NCBI RefSeq assembly: GCF_028640845.1
Contig: NC_080540.1
Location: 157,316,438 to 157,380,437 of the forward strand
From: Ahaetulla prasina
Taxonomy: Eukaryota > Chordata > Lepidosauria > Squamata > Colubridae
Reading direction: 5' to 3'
Length of the DNA stretch: 64,000 nucleotides
The position numbers were made by a program, and so were the translations under genes. A model generated the notes under the pieces. That model worked only from the letters and a program-made list of their open reading frames with translations, ran no database searches and was not told the DNA's origin. Shown piece after piece: positions 11,590 to 20,934 of the stretch (its first letter is position 1; each line of letters opens with the position of its first letter).

Positions 11590-12974
11590 ATATATTTTTT
11601 GTGGGGACATGGAGTTATATGTGCAAAGCTTATGAACTTGATCTTGGCTGATCCCCAGAAATTTAAAGGATATTGAGTACTTAAAGAATGAGTACTTGGA
11701 CAGGGAACTATCAGGAAATCCCAAAGTTCTGACAGTAATATGTATCTATTAATAAATTAATGTATTGAAATTAATTTATTTTAAGGATCCGGGAGGATGG
11801 CAATGCTAAATCATTTTTGTATTGCCGATAAGAAAACTACTTGGTGGAGTTCATGAATTCACCAGCTTAACTGAAGGAATTTTTTTTCTACAAAAAGTCT
11901 ACTTTTTAAAATCCTAAAACAAGCTCATTTTTGGAGTCGTGCTTCTGAGAATAATTGTCCTCGAGTGTTGGTGAACGCTGGTGTATCCTCGAAAAAGGTT
12001 GTGGCGTGCCACCTTTGACACTCCATCACTGGCCTAGAAAGTCTTCCAGGTCTTTTAGAAAATAAAATATCACAAAAATAGAGAGTAGGTGAATTGATTC
12101 AGAACATCAGCCGAGTTACAACCGGAAATTTTAAAAAGGATCAAAAATTACGTAGTGACGTAAAATGTCTTTTTGTTGTTCCCCTAAAAATAATTGGAGC
12201 TTATTCTGAGAAGGAGATATAACAATGTAGATCTAAGCTGTGACTCAGTTTAAGACAATTCTGTACAACTTGGGTAGGAGGGGAAGGGCTGTTTTCCTAT
12301 TACTGAACGCAAGGATTCCCCTGGTGAAAACAGACTTTTTACCGTGACCCCGAATTGGAGGTCTGGCATAGGCACAAAGCCCCCCCCTTTCCCTCCTGCT
12401 TCTAACTGGTCTGGAAGCCATTGACCATCTTGTCACATTGCCAGCTGGTATTTCAAAAGGCTCAGTATCTCCGGATGCTGTCCTCTGACAAAGCATTTGC
12501 TAGATATAAAAATAGCGCAACAGATCCAGGCAGCACTATCAAGCCTGCCTGCTTCCTGCTGACTCTCAGAAGCTTTGACAGATGCCACAGAGTCCTGCTT
12601 AGCACCATGATGTACTTAGCAAAACCAACCCTTGTATCTTCCATGTTGATATCTAAACAGTCTCCTCAGGCTTCCTCTCTATCCCATGGAAGGGCATACT
12701 ATTATATCGAAGAAGCTTCAGTGGTGTAAGGCAACAGGATTGGAACTGGGAGTGTAGTCCCACAAAAAAGGAATAGGGTCCTGTAATTTGCAGAGCAGTA
12801 CACTGAGTTCGGATGTCACACTAAACCTTACTGTGGGTTGGCTCTTAGCAGTTGCATGAACCAGTCCCAGACATTGTGGTTTACAAACAATGGCTTGGTG
12901 TGTTTGTAACTATAGTTTTGCAAGTCCCTTAGTTAAGCAAACTATGATTTTGCGCAGTGTGCTGAAATGTCTTC
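11590..12974. other. unclassified non-coding sequence
   Basis: No family is recognised. Several short frames (for example 12,421-12,729) lack motifs. The last 150 bp contain phrases such as GTGGTTTACAAACAATGGC that recall a dispersed repeat. Confidence 0.35.
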
Positions 12975-12982
12975 TTCTACGT

Positions 12983-13594
12983 GAGGGGTGTCAAACTCAA
13001 GGCCCGCAGGCTGGATCCGGCCCACGGGGTGCTTAGATCTGGCTCGTGGGCTGTCCCGGAAACAGCAAAGGACCAACCTGTGGTGCCTCTGCAGCGAAAA
13101 CAGACTTCAAGAGGACCGTGCACAGCCTCCCCAAGCTCTGTTTTTGCTGGCAGAGGAGGCTGTCGCAGCTGAAAACAGAGCCTCAAAGAGTGACGTCGAG
13201 TGACGTCCCGCCCTGGCCATGCCCACAGGGGTGAAATTCAGCAGGTTCTGACCAATTCTGGAGAACTGGTAGCGAAAATTTTGAGCAATTCGGAGAACCA
13301 GTAAATATCAACTCTGATTGGCCCCGCCCCCATCTATTCTCTGCCTCCTGAGTCCCAGCTGATCATGGGGAAATGGGGATTTTGCAGTAACCTTCCCTTG
13401 CCATGCCCACCATGCCACCTCCACCAAGCCATGCCACGCCCACCAAGCCACGCCCACAGAACCAGTAGGGAAAAATTTTGAATTTCACCCCTGCATGCCC
13501 ACCCTGGCCACACCCACCCTGGCCCCCTGAGGTCCCCCTGAGGTCAAACACAATCCTGATGCAGCCCTCAATGAAATCAAGTTTGACAATCTTG
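12983..13594. mobile_element. hAT-type element (outer), with nested element
   Basis: TTCTACGT (12,975-12,982) and TTCTACAT (13,595-13,602) are a 7/8 target duplication. The element starts GAGGGGTGTCAAACTC and ends ATCAAGTTTGACAATCTTG, a decayed version of the AGGGGTGTCAAACT terminal repeat also seen at 61,596. A second hAT element at 13,226-13,493 is nested inside it. No transposase is visible. Confidence 0.7.
13226..13493. mobile_element. non-autonomous hAT element, 268 bp, perfect TSD
   Basis: CATGCCCA is duplicated at 13,218-13,225 and 13,494-13,501. Ends are CAGGGGTGAAATTC and GAATTTCACCCCTG, a 14-bp perfect inverted repeat. Subterminal GGTTCTGACCAATTCTGGAG and CACGCCCACAGAACCAGTA define the commonest hAT subfamily here (also 17,058; 61,852; 63,557). 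It sits inside the element at 12,983-13,594. Confidence 0.9.
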
Positions 13595-13759
13595 TTCTAC
13601 ATATATCTTAAAAGTTCTGTACCCTCATGCTACATTACAGTCTTAGTATGAATCGCGATCCAGCAAACAGAAATTACTACAAATTTGCAAAGAACAGATA
13701 GGAATAAGCTGGAAGGTGGACATATTTTACTTCAGATCACATCTAGGTAGTAGAGAACT

Positions 13760-13822
13760 TTAATATATATATATATTGAATATATATTAATCTCAGAAAA
13801 CAAATATATATATATATATTTG
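13760..13822. repeat. (TA)n-rich tract
   Basis: Interrupted TA runs abut a Penelope-like terminal repeat, as they do at 10,950 and 11,232. Confidence 0.85.
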
Positions 13823-14185
13823 TTTTCTGAGGTTTTCGCGGGTGTTTGTATGTAGGTCTTTGGTTATTCGGGTTTTCTCCCGCGTAAAATTGGAAGTGTC
13901 TTGGCGACGTTTCGACGAAGTCTCATTCGTCATCTTCAGGCTTCAGCTTCGTGCTTCTGGGAGCAATGTGTGATTGCAGCTGTAATCAATGTGTGATTAC
14001 AGCCAAGCTCCCACCCAATCAGTTCAAACCCCCACTAGCAGTTAAAAAGGAAGAAACAGCTACAATCACACATTGCTCCCAGAAGCACGAAGCTGAAGCC
14101 TGAAGATGACGAATGAGACTTCGTCGAAATGTCGCCAAGACACTTCCAATTTTACATGGGAGAAAACCCGAATAACCAAAGAACC
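13823..14185. mobile_element. inverted pair of Penelope-like terminal repeats, family X
   Basis: A minus-strand copy (13,823-13,985, motif 13,906-13,939) faces a plus-strand copy (about 13,990-14,185, motif 14,100-14,133). The arms share GTGCTTCTGGGAGCAATGTG and its complement. Head-to-head terminal repeats are known for Penelope-like elements. The plus-strand copy has GAAATGTC, a CpG-decay change from GAAACGTC. No coding remains between the arms. Confidence 0.55.
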
Positions 14186-14189
14186 AGAT

Positions 14190-14848
14190 TAAATAACCAG
14201 ATTATATATATAATCTGAATCTTGAAAATAAGCCACTGAATTCAATGTTATTTAATTGTCTAAATTTTATACCTATTTATTTGGGCAAACTTCATTGAAC
14301 AACAGAGCCTTTTAATGATACATGTATAGGAATGTACTTCACTTCTTGTCTCCGTTGCCATTTTCCTTCCTTGGGACGTGTGAGAATGATAGTTCAGGAG
14401 GGCATTAAAGACTACAGCTCCCAGACTTCCCAGTTAATAGCTATTATAGCTCAGAATTTTGGGAATCATTGTTCCAACACACTAGGAGGGTACAAGACGG
14501 CAAGCGATTGTTACAACTGAATTGTCATTGTTTTTGCTCATCGGGTAGACAGGTGTTAATTTGGTAAACTTAATCTGGTAAATTTAATTTAATCCTATAT
14601 GATTCAATTATATAGCTTAGAAAGACCCTCTCTCTTTATATTCTCTGAAAGGGGAAAGTTAGTGATCTAATATAAAGCAAACCTCTGACAATTAGAAAGA
14701 GATTTCAAATCCACAGAGTAATAAAATACAAGAGTTTTTATGCAAGCTGCCCAGGGTCAGTGGAATCCAGTGGGGTACAAGTTTTGTAAAATAAACATTC
14801 GTTTTAAAAAAAGACTAGTTTGAAAAGTGGTTAGTGTTGTTCCACTAT
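14190..14848. other. no gene or clear element
   Basis: AT-rich sequence. CTACAGCTCCCAGACTTCCC near 14,411 recalls the ACTCCCAGAATTC phrase of the small hairpin elements at 44,976 and 16,026 but is too short to call. Confidence 0.35.
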
Positions 14849-14850
14849 AA

Positions 14851-15075
14851 TGGCGTGGTGGCACAGTGGTTAGAATAAAGTATTGTGGGCTAACTCTGTC
14901 CATAGAAGCAGGAGTTCGATCCTGACCGGCTCAAGGTTGATTTAGCCTTCCAAGGTCAGTAAAATGAGGACCCAGATTGCTGGGGGCAATATGCTGTCTC
15001 TATAAACCTCTTAGAGAGCTGTAAAACACTATGAAGCAGTATATAAGACTAAGTGCTATTGCTACTGCTATTTTT
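14851..15075 (+). mobile_element. tRNA-derived SINE with GCTATT tail
   Basis: The left end resembles a tRNA: GTGGCACAGTGGTTAGAAT as box A and AGTTCGATCC as box B. It is followed by AAAATGAGGACCCAGATTGC and a tail ending CTAAGTGCTATTGCTACTGC. SINEs are transcribed by RNA polymerase III from these internal boxes and copied by LINE enzymes. The middle part is shared with the SINEs at 33,982 and 58,946, but the tail differs, suggesting a different partner LINE. Confidence 0.75.
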
Positions 15076-15079
15076 CAGT

Positions 15080-15712
15080 ACTTTTTTGCACGTAGACTGG
15101 GCAAAAGGAAAACTTGCCCCCCCCTCCCCGGACTGTCTCGGTGTATTCATGCAATAAAGAAGACTTTGGGTTTTCCCAGAATAAGAAACCAACTATAATC
15201 AAAGGCTAAACTGAATGGTGATACAGGCGTCCTTGGTACAAAATGGAGCGACCTAGTACACAAGGCTTGAGAGCTCTTTTTCTCTCTTATCTCCTTGCGT
15301 TCTTCAGAATCCCCTGCATTCTTGCCACAGAGCAGATGGGGCTACGGAAAGAGACAAGCAGGGAGAGGCCGCTCCTCAAACCAAAGATCATCTCAAAAAT
15401 TAAGGACAGCTTGCAAACAGCTCCAAATGAATTATTGAATACTGCTGAGAAGAATCCAGGTGGATTCAGAAATGCTGGGGGTGGACACAAGCAAAGAGCC
15501 AGGCGGCAGAGGCAGAGCAGAACAAAGCGAGAGAGGAGGAGGATATTTTTGCTTCTGCCATCAGGGGGCCTGCGTGCAGGACCCTCTCTAATTTGGTTCT
15601 CCAGATCAACTGCCGAGTTGGTGATTTGGGTGGCAAACTTCATGGGGCTCCAAGCTAGCTTGATAAGAAACATATTCAGATGTTTCCATTTTATTTTCAG
15701 TGATATAGAGGC
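15080..15712. other. unclassified; ORFs on both strands without motifs
   Basis: A 185-aa plus-strand frame (15,243-15,800) and an overlapping 183-aa minus-strand frame show no recognisable domain. The plus frame runs into LTR-like sequence, so neither is treated as a gene. Confidence 0.35.
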
Positions 15713-16300
15713 TGTTGGAAGAAATGTCCATCTGGGTTCAGTTCCAAGCGGGGAGAAAGACACCGGAAACATGGTGGCTGATTGGAAAGATGGTTTATAA
15801 TGGTGGACAGGACCACGTGGTTTTGAGATCCTGGGCAAAAACGGAGAAGATGCTGAGAGTGCCAGGGTTTTATGCCCCCTCTGGGCTTTTGAATTTGAGC
15901 TTGTATTCTGATTGGTTGTAAGACTCTCATGGGGTCATGCAGGGTAACTTTGTAGGTTGTGTTTTTGAGTCTAAGTTTTGAGTCTAAGGCCTTGCTGGGT
16001 GATGATGTAATAAAAGGGCTTTGGGCCAGGGGTTTCCAACCTTGGCAACTTGAAGACTTGTGGACTTCAACTCCCAGAATTCCTCAAAACCCCTGCTTTG
16101 GGCAATTCCTACTATGGCTCTGCCTGAAGGAGGTAGATCTTTGTTATGTAGAATAGACTGACCCAGGCCTTAATGGCCCATTGACAAAGGGGCGGGGGCT
16201 GAGTTTCTGCCTTCCTTTTAGGGGAAATATTCTGCCCTTTTAATATTTCCTAAAATATTTCATTTTTCTAAGAGAGGGGTGGGTGCTAACTTCCTCTGCA
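15713..16300 (-). mobile_element. LTR-like element, inverted relative to 36,289
   Basis: Read on the minus strand, this matches 36,289-36,781 over much of its length, including TTAGCACCCACCC, TTTAAAAGGCAGAATAT, AAACCATCTTTCCAA and GAACCCAGATGGA. It starts TGCAGAG and ends TTCCAACA. TG...CA ends plus TATA-like and ATTAAA-like signals suit a solo LTR of a retrovirus-like element. No matching target duplication was found, and a hairpin-element fragment (16,026-16,112) interrupts it. Confidence 0.45.
16026..16112. mobile_element. hairpin hAT-like fragment
   Basis: CCAGGGGTTTCCAACCTTGG followed by CTTCAACTCCCAGAATTCC matches the left arm of the hairpin element at 44,976-45,115. The right arm is absent. 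Confidence 0.6.
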
Positions 16301-16733
16301 TTTTTCTCAGTGATTATGTGCCATCAAGTTGGTATCAACTCTATTTTTTCCAGAATAACCTGCCCCAAGCTGTTCCTTCAAATCTTCCAACCGAGTACCT
16401 ATTACAACTGTAGATGAGCCCATCTATCTTGTGTCAGTCTTCCTCTTCTTTCTTTCCATCTTTCCCAGTGTTACAGCCTTCTCTATGGTTTTCTAATCTG
16501 TTGGAGGAGACAAAAGCCCACTCCCTTTGGAAGAGGTGGAAAGCAGCTGTTGCCAGGAGATAACAGGGAAGATACATAATAACCCCTGTCTTCCCCACCC
16601 CATCGTATCCATATATAAGATGCAGGTGTAAATAAAGAGCTGGAAAATGTTTCTTGATATTGGGGAGCAAAATCACTTGAGTTAGTCTGTTCTAAGGAAA
16701 GGAACATCATTTGTAGACTTGTAGTACAGTACT
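16301..16733. other. no gene or clear element
   Basis: No recognised family; short frames only. Confidence 0.35.
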
Positions 16734-16735
16734 TG

Positions 16736-16890
16736 TAGGGATGCGGTGGCTCAGGGCCTAGGATGTTGAGCTTGTCGATCGAAAGGTTGGCAGCTCGGCG
16801 GTTCGAATCCCTAGTGCTGCCGTGTAACGGGATGAGCTCCCGTTACTTGTCCCAGCTTCTGCCAACCTAGCAATTTCGAAAGCACATAAA
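16736..16890 (+). mobile_element. tRNA-derived SINE
   Basis: GCGGTGGCTCAGGGCCTAGG is an A-box region and GGTTCGAATCC (16,800-16,810) a good B-box, about 55 bp apart as in tRNAs. It continues with GAGCTCCCGTTACTTGTCCC and CTTCTGCCAACCTAGC, typical of a squamate SINE. A true tRNA gene is excluded because no complete cloverleaf or 3' acceptor stem follows. Confidence 0.75.
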
Positions 16891-17401
16891 AAATGCAAGT
16901 AGAAAAATAGGGACATGATGAAACAGATTAACTTCCAGGTGGCCTTAACGACTTGCTAAAAGAATGCAAATGATCAGCTGTCTGCAAGGAGTATAAATCC
17001 TTCCATTCCCCACCATCCAGTCAGAGCTGAAGAAGCTTCTTGGATGAGAAGCAAAACCAGGGTGAAATCCAGCAGGTTCTGACAGGTTCTGGAGAACCGA
17101 TAGCAGAAATTTTGAACAGTTCAGAGAACCGATAAGGGAAAAGTTTGAGTAGTTCGGAGAACCAGCAAATACCACCTCTGGCTGGCCCCAGAGTGGGGTG
17201 GTAATGGAGATATTGTAATATCCTTCCCCCAGGAATGGGGAGGGAATGGAGATTTTGCAGTATCCTTCTCCCAGGAGTGGGGTGGGAATGGAGATTTTGC
17301 AATATCTTTCCCCTGAAGTGAGGAGGGAATGGAGATTTTGCAGTATCTTTCCACCAAGCCACACCCACCAAGCCACACCATGCCCACCAAGCCACGCCCA
17401 C

Positions 17402-19203
17402 AGAACCCAACATATCCAACATTCCCCAATCGTACCAATAATATTAACAATGACTTAACTCATATAAACTTCACAGAAGAAAACAACGACCTAACACATA
17501 TAGACTTCACTGAAGATAATGTTGAAAAAGCCCTTCGCAACCTGAAACCATCTTTATCTATTGGACCAGATGGACTATGTGCATACTTTTTAAAAAAACT
17601 TTCAATTAATATAGCTGAACCCTTAAGCATAATCTTTAATAAAGCCTTCAAAACTAGTTCCCTTCCAAAACTCTGGTCTCTAGCCACAGTCATCCCTATC
17701 TTCAAAAAAGGAGATCCAAGCCTAGTTGAAAATTACAGACCTATCTCTCTATGCTGTGTCTCATGCAAAGTAATGGAATCTATCATAAACCAATCCATTA
17801 CACTCCACCTTGAAACAAACAACCTTCTCTCTAATAAACAATTTGGTTTCAGAAAAAAATTGTCTTGTAACTTACAACTTCATTGCAAAAACATATGGAC
17901 TACCAACCTTGATCAAGGTAAAGCAATAGATGCAATCTACATAGACTTCTGCAAAGCTTTTGATTCAGTAGTACATGATAAACTACTCCTCAAACTAAAA
18001 TCCTATGGCATTTCGGGACCTCTTCACAATTAGATAAACGCCTTCCTGTCAAACAGACAACAAGTGGTCAAAATTGGTAACGCTATATCAAATCCTGTTC
18101 CTGTCAAAAGTGGCGTTCCCCAAGGTAGTGTTCTTGGTCCAACGCTCTTCATACTATACATAAATGATCTCTGTGACCTCATCTCAAGTTATTGTGTTCT
18201 CTTTGCTGACGATGTCAAACTATTTAATACCACTAACAATACTTCTACCCTTCAAGAAGACCTCGACTTAGTTTCCGATTGGTCTAAAACTTGGCAACTC
18301 CAAATCTCTACCAGCAAATGCTCAGTCTTACATATTGGAAAAAAGAATCCTATCAACAAGTACAAACTTGATGGTCATTACCTTACTGACGACCCTCACC
18401 CTGTCAAAGATCTTGGAGTTCTCATATCAAATGACCTAAATGCCAAAGCTCACTGCAACTACATAGCAAAAAAGGCTCTAAAAGATTAACCTAATTTTAC
18501 GCAGCTTCTTTTCCAAAAACTCTACACTACTAACTAGAGCATACAAAACATTTGCCAGACCTATTCTTGAATACTGCTCATCAGTCTGGAACCCACACCA
18601 CATCTCTGACATAAATACAATAGAATGCATCCAGAAATATTTTACTAGAAGAGTTCTTCACTCCTCCGAAAACAACAAAATACCTTATGCCACCAGGCTT
18701 GAAATCCTGGGATTAGAAAACTTAGAACTACGTCGACTTCGACATGACCTGTGTTTAACACACAAAATCATCTATTGCAATATCCTTCCTGTAAATGACT
18801 ACTTCAGCTTCAATCGCAATATTACAAGAGCAAAAAATAGATTCAAGCTTAATGTCAACCGCTTCAAACTTGATTGCAGAAAATATGACTTCTGCAACAG
18901 AGTTGTTAATGCTTGGAACTCATTACCTGACTCCATAGTCTCTACAAAAAATCCCAAAATCTTCAACCAAAAACTGTCTACTATTGACCTCACCCCATTC
19001 CTAAGAGGACTATAAGGGGCGTGCATAAGAGCACAAAAGTGCCTACCGTTCCTGTCCTATTGTTCTCTTTATTATATCTAATTAATATAGCTATGCACAT
19101 CCTTTACTTATATATATATATATTTCATGATATGTTTTTCTTTTTTTACTATGACAATGTTTATGTATACTGTTGTGACAAAATTAAATAAATTAAAAAA
19201 AAA
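17402..19203 (+). mobile_element. CR1-like (Jockey-superfamily) LINE, 5'-truncated
   Basis: This is the longest copy of a LINE that also occurs at 25.2-28.9, 34.8-35.5, 44.3-44.7 and 53.9-54.1 kb. It runs from the start of reverse transcriptase to an AT-rich 3' UTR with GGGGCGTGCATAAGAGCACA and a GACAAAATTAAATAAATT-type A-rich tail. It lies in a hAT element, dating it as younger than that insertion. The precise clade (CR1, Rex1 or relative) is not settled by eye. Confidence 0.8.
17410..19016 (+). pseudogene. CR1-like reverse transcriptase, frameshifted
   Basis: The frame 17,329-18,033 carries NYRPISL, FGFRKKLS and the motif A region YIDFCKAFDSVVHDKLL, then stops at 18,033. The next frame (18,064-18,489) has GVPQGSVLGPTLFILYINDL and the catalytic FADDVKLF (18,202-18,225). 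The C-terminal part to 19,016 (KYDFCNRVVNAWN-type block) is in another frame. A stop at 18,033 and a break near 18,489 disable it. Confidence 0.8.
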
Positions 19204-19613
19204 AAAGCTGAGGACAAAAAAAAACCGGTAGTAAAAAAGATTGGATTTCACCACTGAGCAAAACGTCTTCAAAGAAAAACCAGAAAGTCCAGTTGCCTCT
19301 TTAAAAAAAAAACTTCTTTGGGACAACCATGACCTGGAGGACTGAGAATCTCCGTAGACAATAAGAGATAACATGTCCTTGAATAATATCTAGTGTCTGG
19401 GAATCCTGTACATCAGACTTCCCACCTGGCGTTCCTTGTTCTGCTGGACTGTAACTCCTTTCATTCTGGTCACTAAAGCTATGGCAGAAGTGACCACTGG
19501 ATGTTTAGCGAATAAAAAGGATGACCTTGATAGAGAGAGGGAAAATCTATTACCAAGGCAATGAGCAGATAAAGGTTGCTTGAGACCAAACAAGGACGGG
19601 AAGACATATCAGA

Positions 19614-19689
19614 CAGAATAGAATAGAATAGAATAGAATAGAATAGAATAGAATAGAATAGAATAGAATAGAATAGAATAGAATAGAAT
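19614..19689. repeat. (GAATA)n microsatellite at a LINE 3' end
   Basis: About 15 units of AATAG/GAATA directly abut the minus-strand LINE end. Confidence 0.95.
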
Positions 19690-20000
19690 TCTTTATTGGC
19701 CAAGTGTGATTGGACACACAAGGAATTTGTCTTGGTGCTTATACTCTCAGTGTACATAAAAGAAAAGATACCTTCATCAAGAATGATAAGGTACAACACT
19801 TAATGATGGGCATAGGATACAAATAAGCTATCAGGAAACAATATCAATATAAATTGTAAGGATACAAGCAACAAAGTTACAGTCACACAATCATAAAACG
19901 TCCCTGAATTCACATACAGATAAAAGAGGACTGAGAAAAAGCATACTGCATTCTGATTTGTGAGACCCTGTTACTATAGCTGATCATGACAAAGGTAGCT
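19690..20000 (-). mobile_element. snake CR1-type LINE 3' end
   Basis: The conserved 3' end, read on the minus strand, is CACTTGGCCAATAAA followed by (ATTCT)n. Sequence ACACACAAGGAATTTGTCTT and the following body recur at 33,520 and, in the opposite orientation, at 50,870. Association of this end with (AATAG)n is established for snake genomes. The 5' boundary is approximate. Confidence 0.7.
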
Positions 20001-20132
20001 TTGGCATATGCGATAGCTCTGGCCTACCCTGTAGGGCTGACAGAGTGAAAGGGAAAGCCTTTTCTAGGAACTCAGGTGCAAGGAGGGAATCCATTGCAGA
20101 AGAGGCCAGCTGCTCCAAGCATTTAATTAATA

Positions 20133-20558
20133 TATTGCATTGTTCATTCCATGTTTAAGGGTAACATTCCCACTACGGCACTTGTCCTCAAGCTGGTGTG
20201 TCCCTGGATGAATCAGACAGCAACTCATCTAATGTCCAGTCAGCTTTGTAGCTGTTCGTTCAAACTATCTGGATGGGGCATCTCTTTAGGGAAGATAGCT
20301 CTAATTCATCCAGCTAGGTTTACCTGGATGCATTTAATATCATTAGGCAGGGCTCTAATCTAATGTCTATTTCAGATCCTTATCACGCAGCCACGTAAAT
20401 GATGCTTTGCTGTAGCTTTCCAGATCTGGTGCTTTCCAGGTGTGTCGGGATCATGACTCTCAGGATTCCCATTTAACGTGGTCTAACATTTCTGGTATGT
20501 ATCAGCTGTTTTGTTGAGTTCTTTGGGATGGAAGTGGTTGATTAAGTCTATAAATTGT
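20133..20558. other. no gene or clear element
   Basis: Unique-looking sequence with several GATCC/TCCAGCTAGG phrases; nothing recognised. Confidence 0.35.
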
Positions 20559-20566
20559 ATTAGAAT

Positions 20567-20746
20567 CGGGGTGGATTTCACTTACCTTTGCTACTGGCAT
20601 GCGCTTGCGCGCACACCATTTCTGCACATGCACAAAAGCTTCTGCGCATGCTCAGATCATATTTGATGACGTCTGGGTGGGTGGAGCCTTCCGCCGCCGC
20701 TACTGGTTTGCCCAAACTAGGACGAACTGGCAGCAACCCACCACTG
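20567..20746. mobile_element. non-autonomous hAT element, 180 bp, perfect TSD
   Basis: ATTAGAAT is duplicated at 20,559-20,566 and 20,747-20,754. Ends are CGGGGTGGATTTC and CAACCCACCACTG. The interior is rich in GCGCATGC-like strings, as in the elements at 23,660 and 60,024. Confidence 0.85.
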
Positions 20747-20934
20747 ATTAGAATGCATCTGGTTGATGAGACAAAGTGGTACTCAAAGAATCTTTGTCTG
20801 ACTCTACGCTTTCTGTGGTGTCTAGACCCAGGCACTGTTAGCAAAGCCTAACAATAGTATTCAATTCAGTCAGGTAGAGGCTAAAAAAAGGGGAAGATAT
20901 TCAGGATTTAAAAAAATTAATAATTAATTAATAA

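Larger units (their letters stand above)
17058..19256. mobile_element. hAT element with perfect TSD, containing a LINE
   Basis: AGCAAAAC is duplicated at 17,050-17,057 and 19,257-19,264. Ends are CAGGGTGAAATCC and GGATTTCACCACTG. The first ~345 bp (GGTTCTGGAGAACCGATAGC, CACGCCCACAGAACC) and the last ~40 bp (ACCGGTAGTAAAAAAG) are hAT sequence. The interior is a CR1-like LINE that inserted later. Confidence 0.88.
16905..19360 (+). mobile_element. Penelope-like terminal repeat, family Y, split by insertions
   Basis: The left part (16,905-17,057) ends with CTGAAGA-A-GCTTCT-TGGATG-AGAAGC-AAAAC. The right part (19,265-19,360) resumes with GTCTTC and AGAAAGTCCAGTTGCCTCTT. A hAT element with 8-bp duplication AGCAAAAC splits the two, landing immediately after the conserved hairpin. 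The left part resembles 63,495-63,545, which follows Penelope coding sequence. Confidence 0.6.
19413..20132. repeat. duplicated segment, copy 1 (pair with 33,242)
   Basis: About 720 bp match 33,242-33,958 with few differences, beginning TTCCCACCTGGCGTTCC and ending CAAGCATTTAATTAATATA. Each copy contains the same (GAATA)n array, the same LINE 3' end on the minus strand and the same non-LINE flank. Orientation is direct. Confidence 0.85.

Noticed and set aside
15243..15838. 185-aa and 183-aa overlapping ORFs as a host gene
   Set aside because: No domain on either strand, and they run into LTR-like sequence.
16799..16812. tRNA gene from A and B boxes
   Set aside because: The boxes belong to SINEs; no complete cloverleaf or acceptor stem is present.
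19479..19799. 106-aa ORF with repeated YSILF
   Set aside because: It is translation of the (AATAG)n array.
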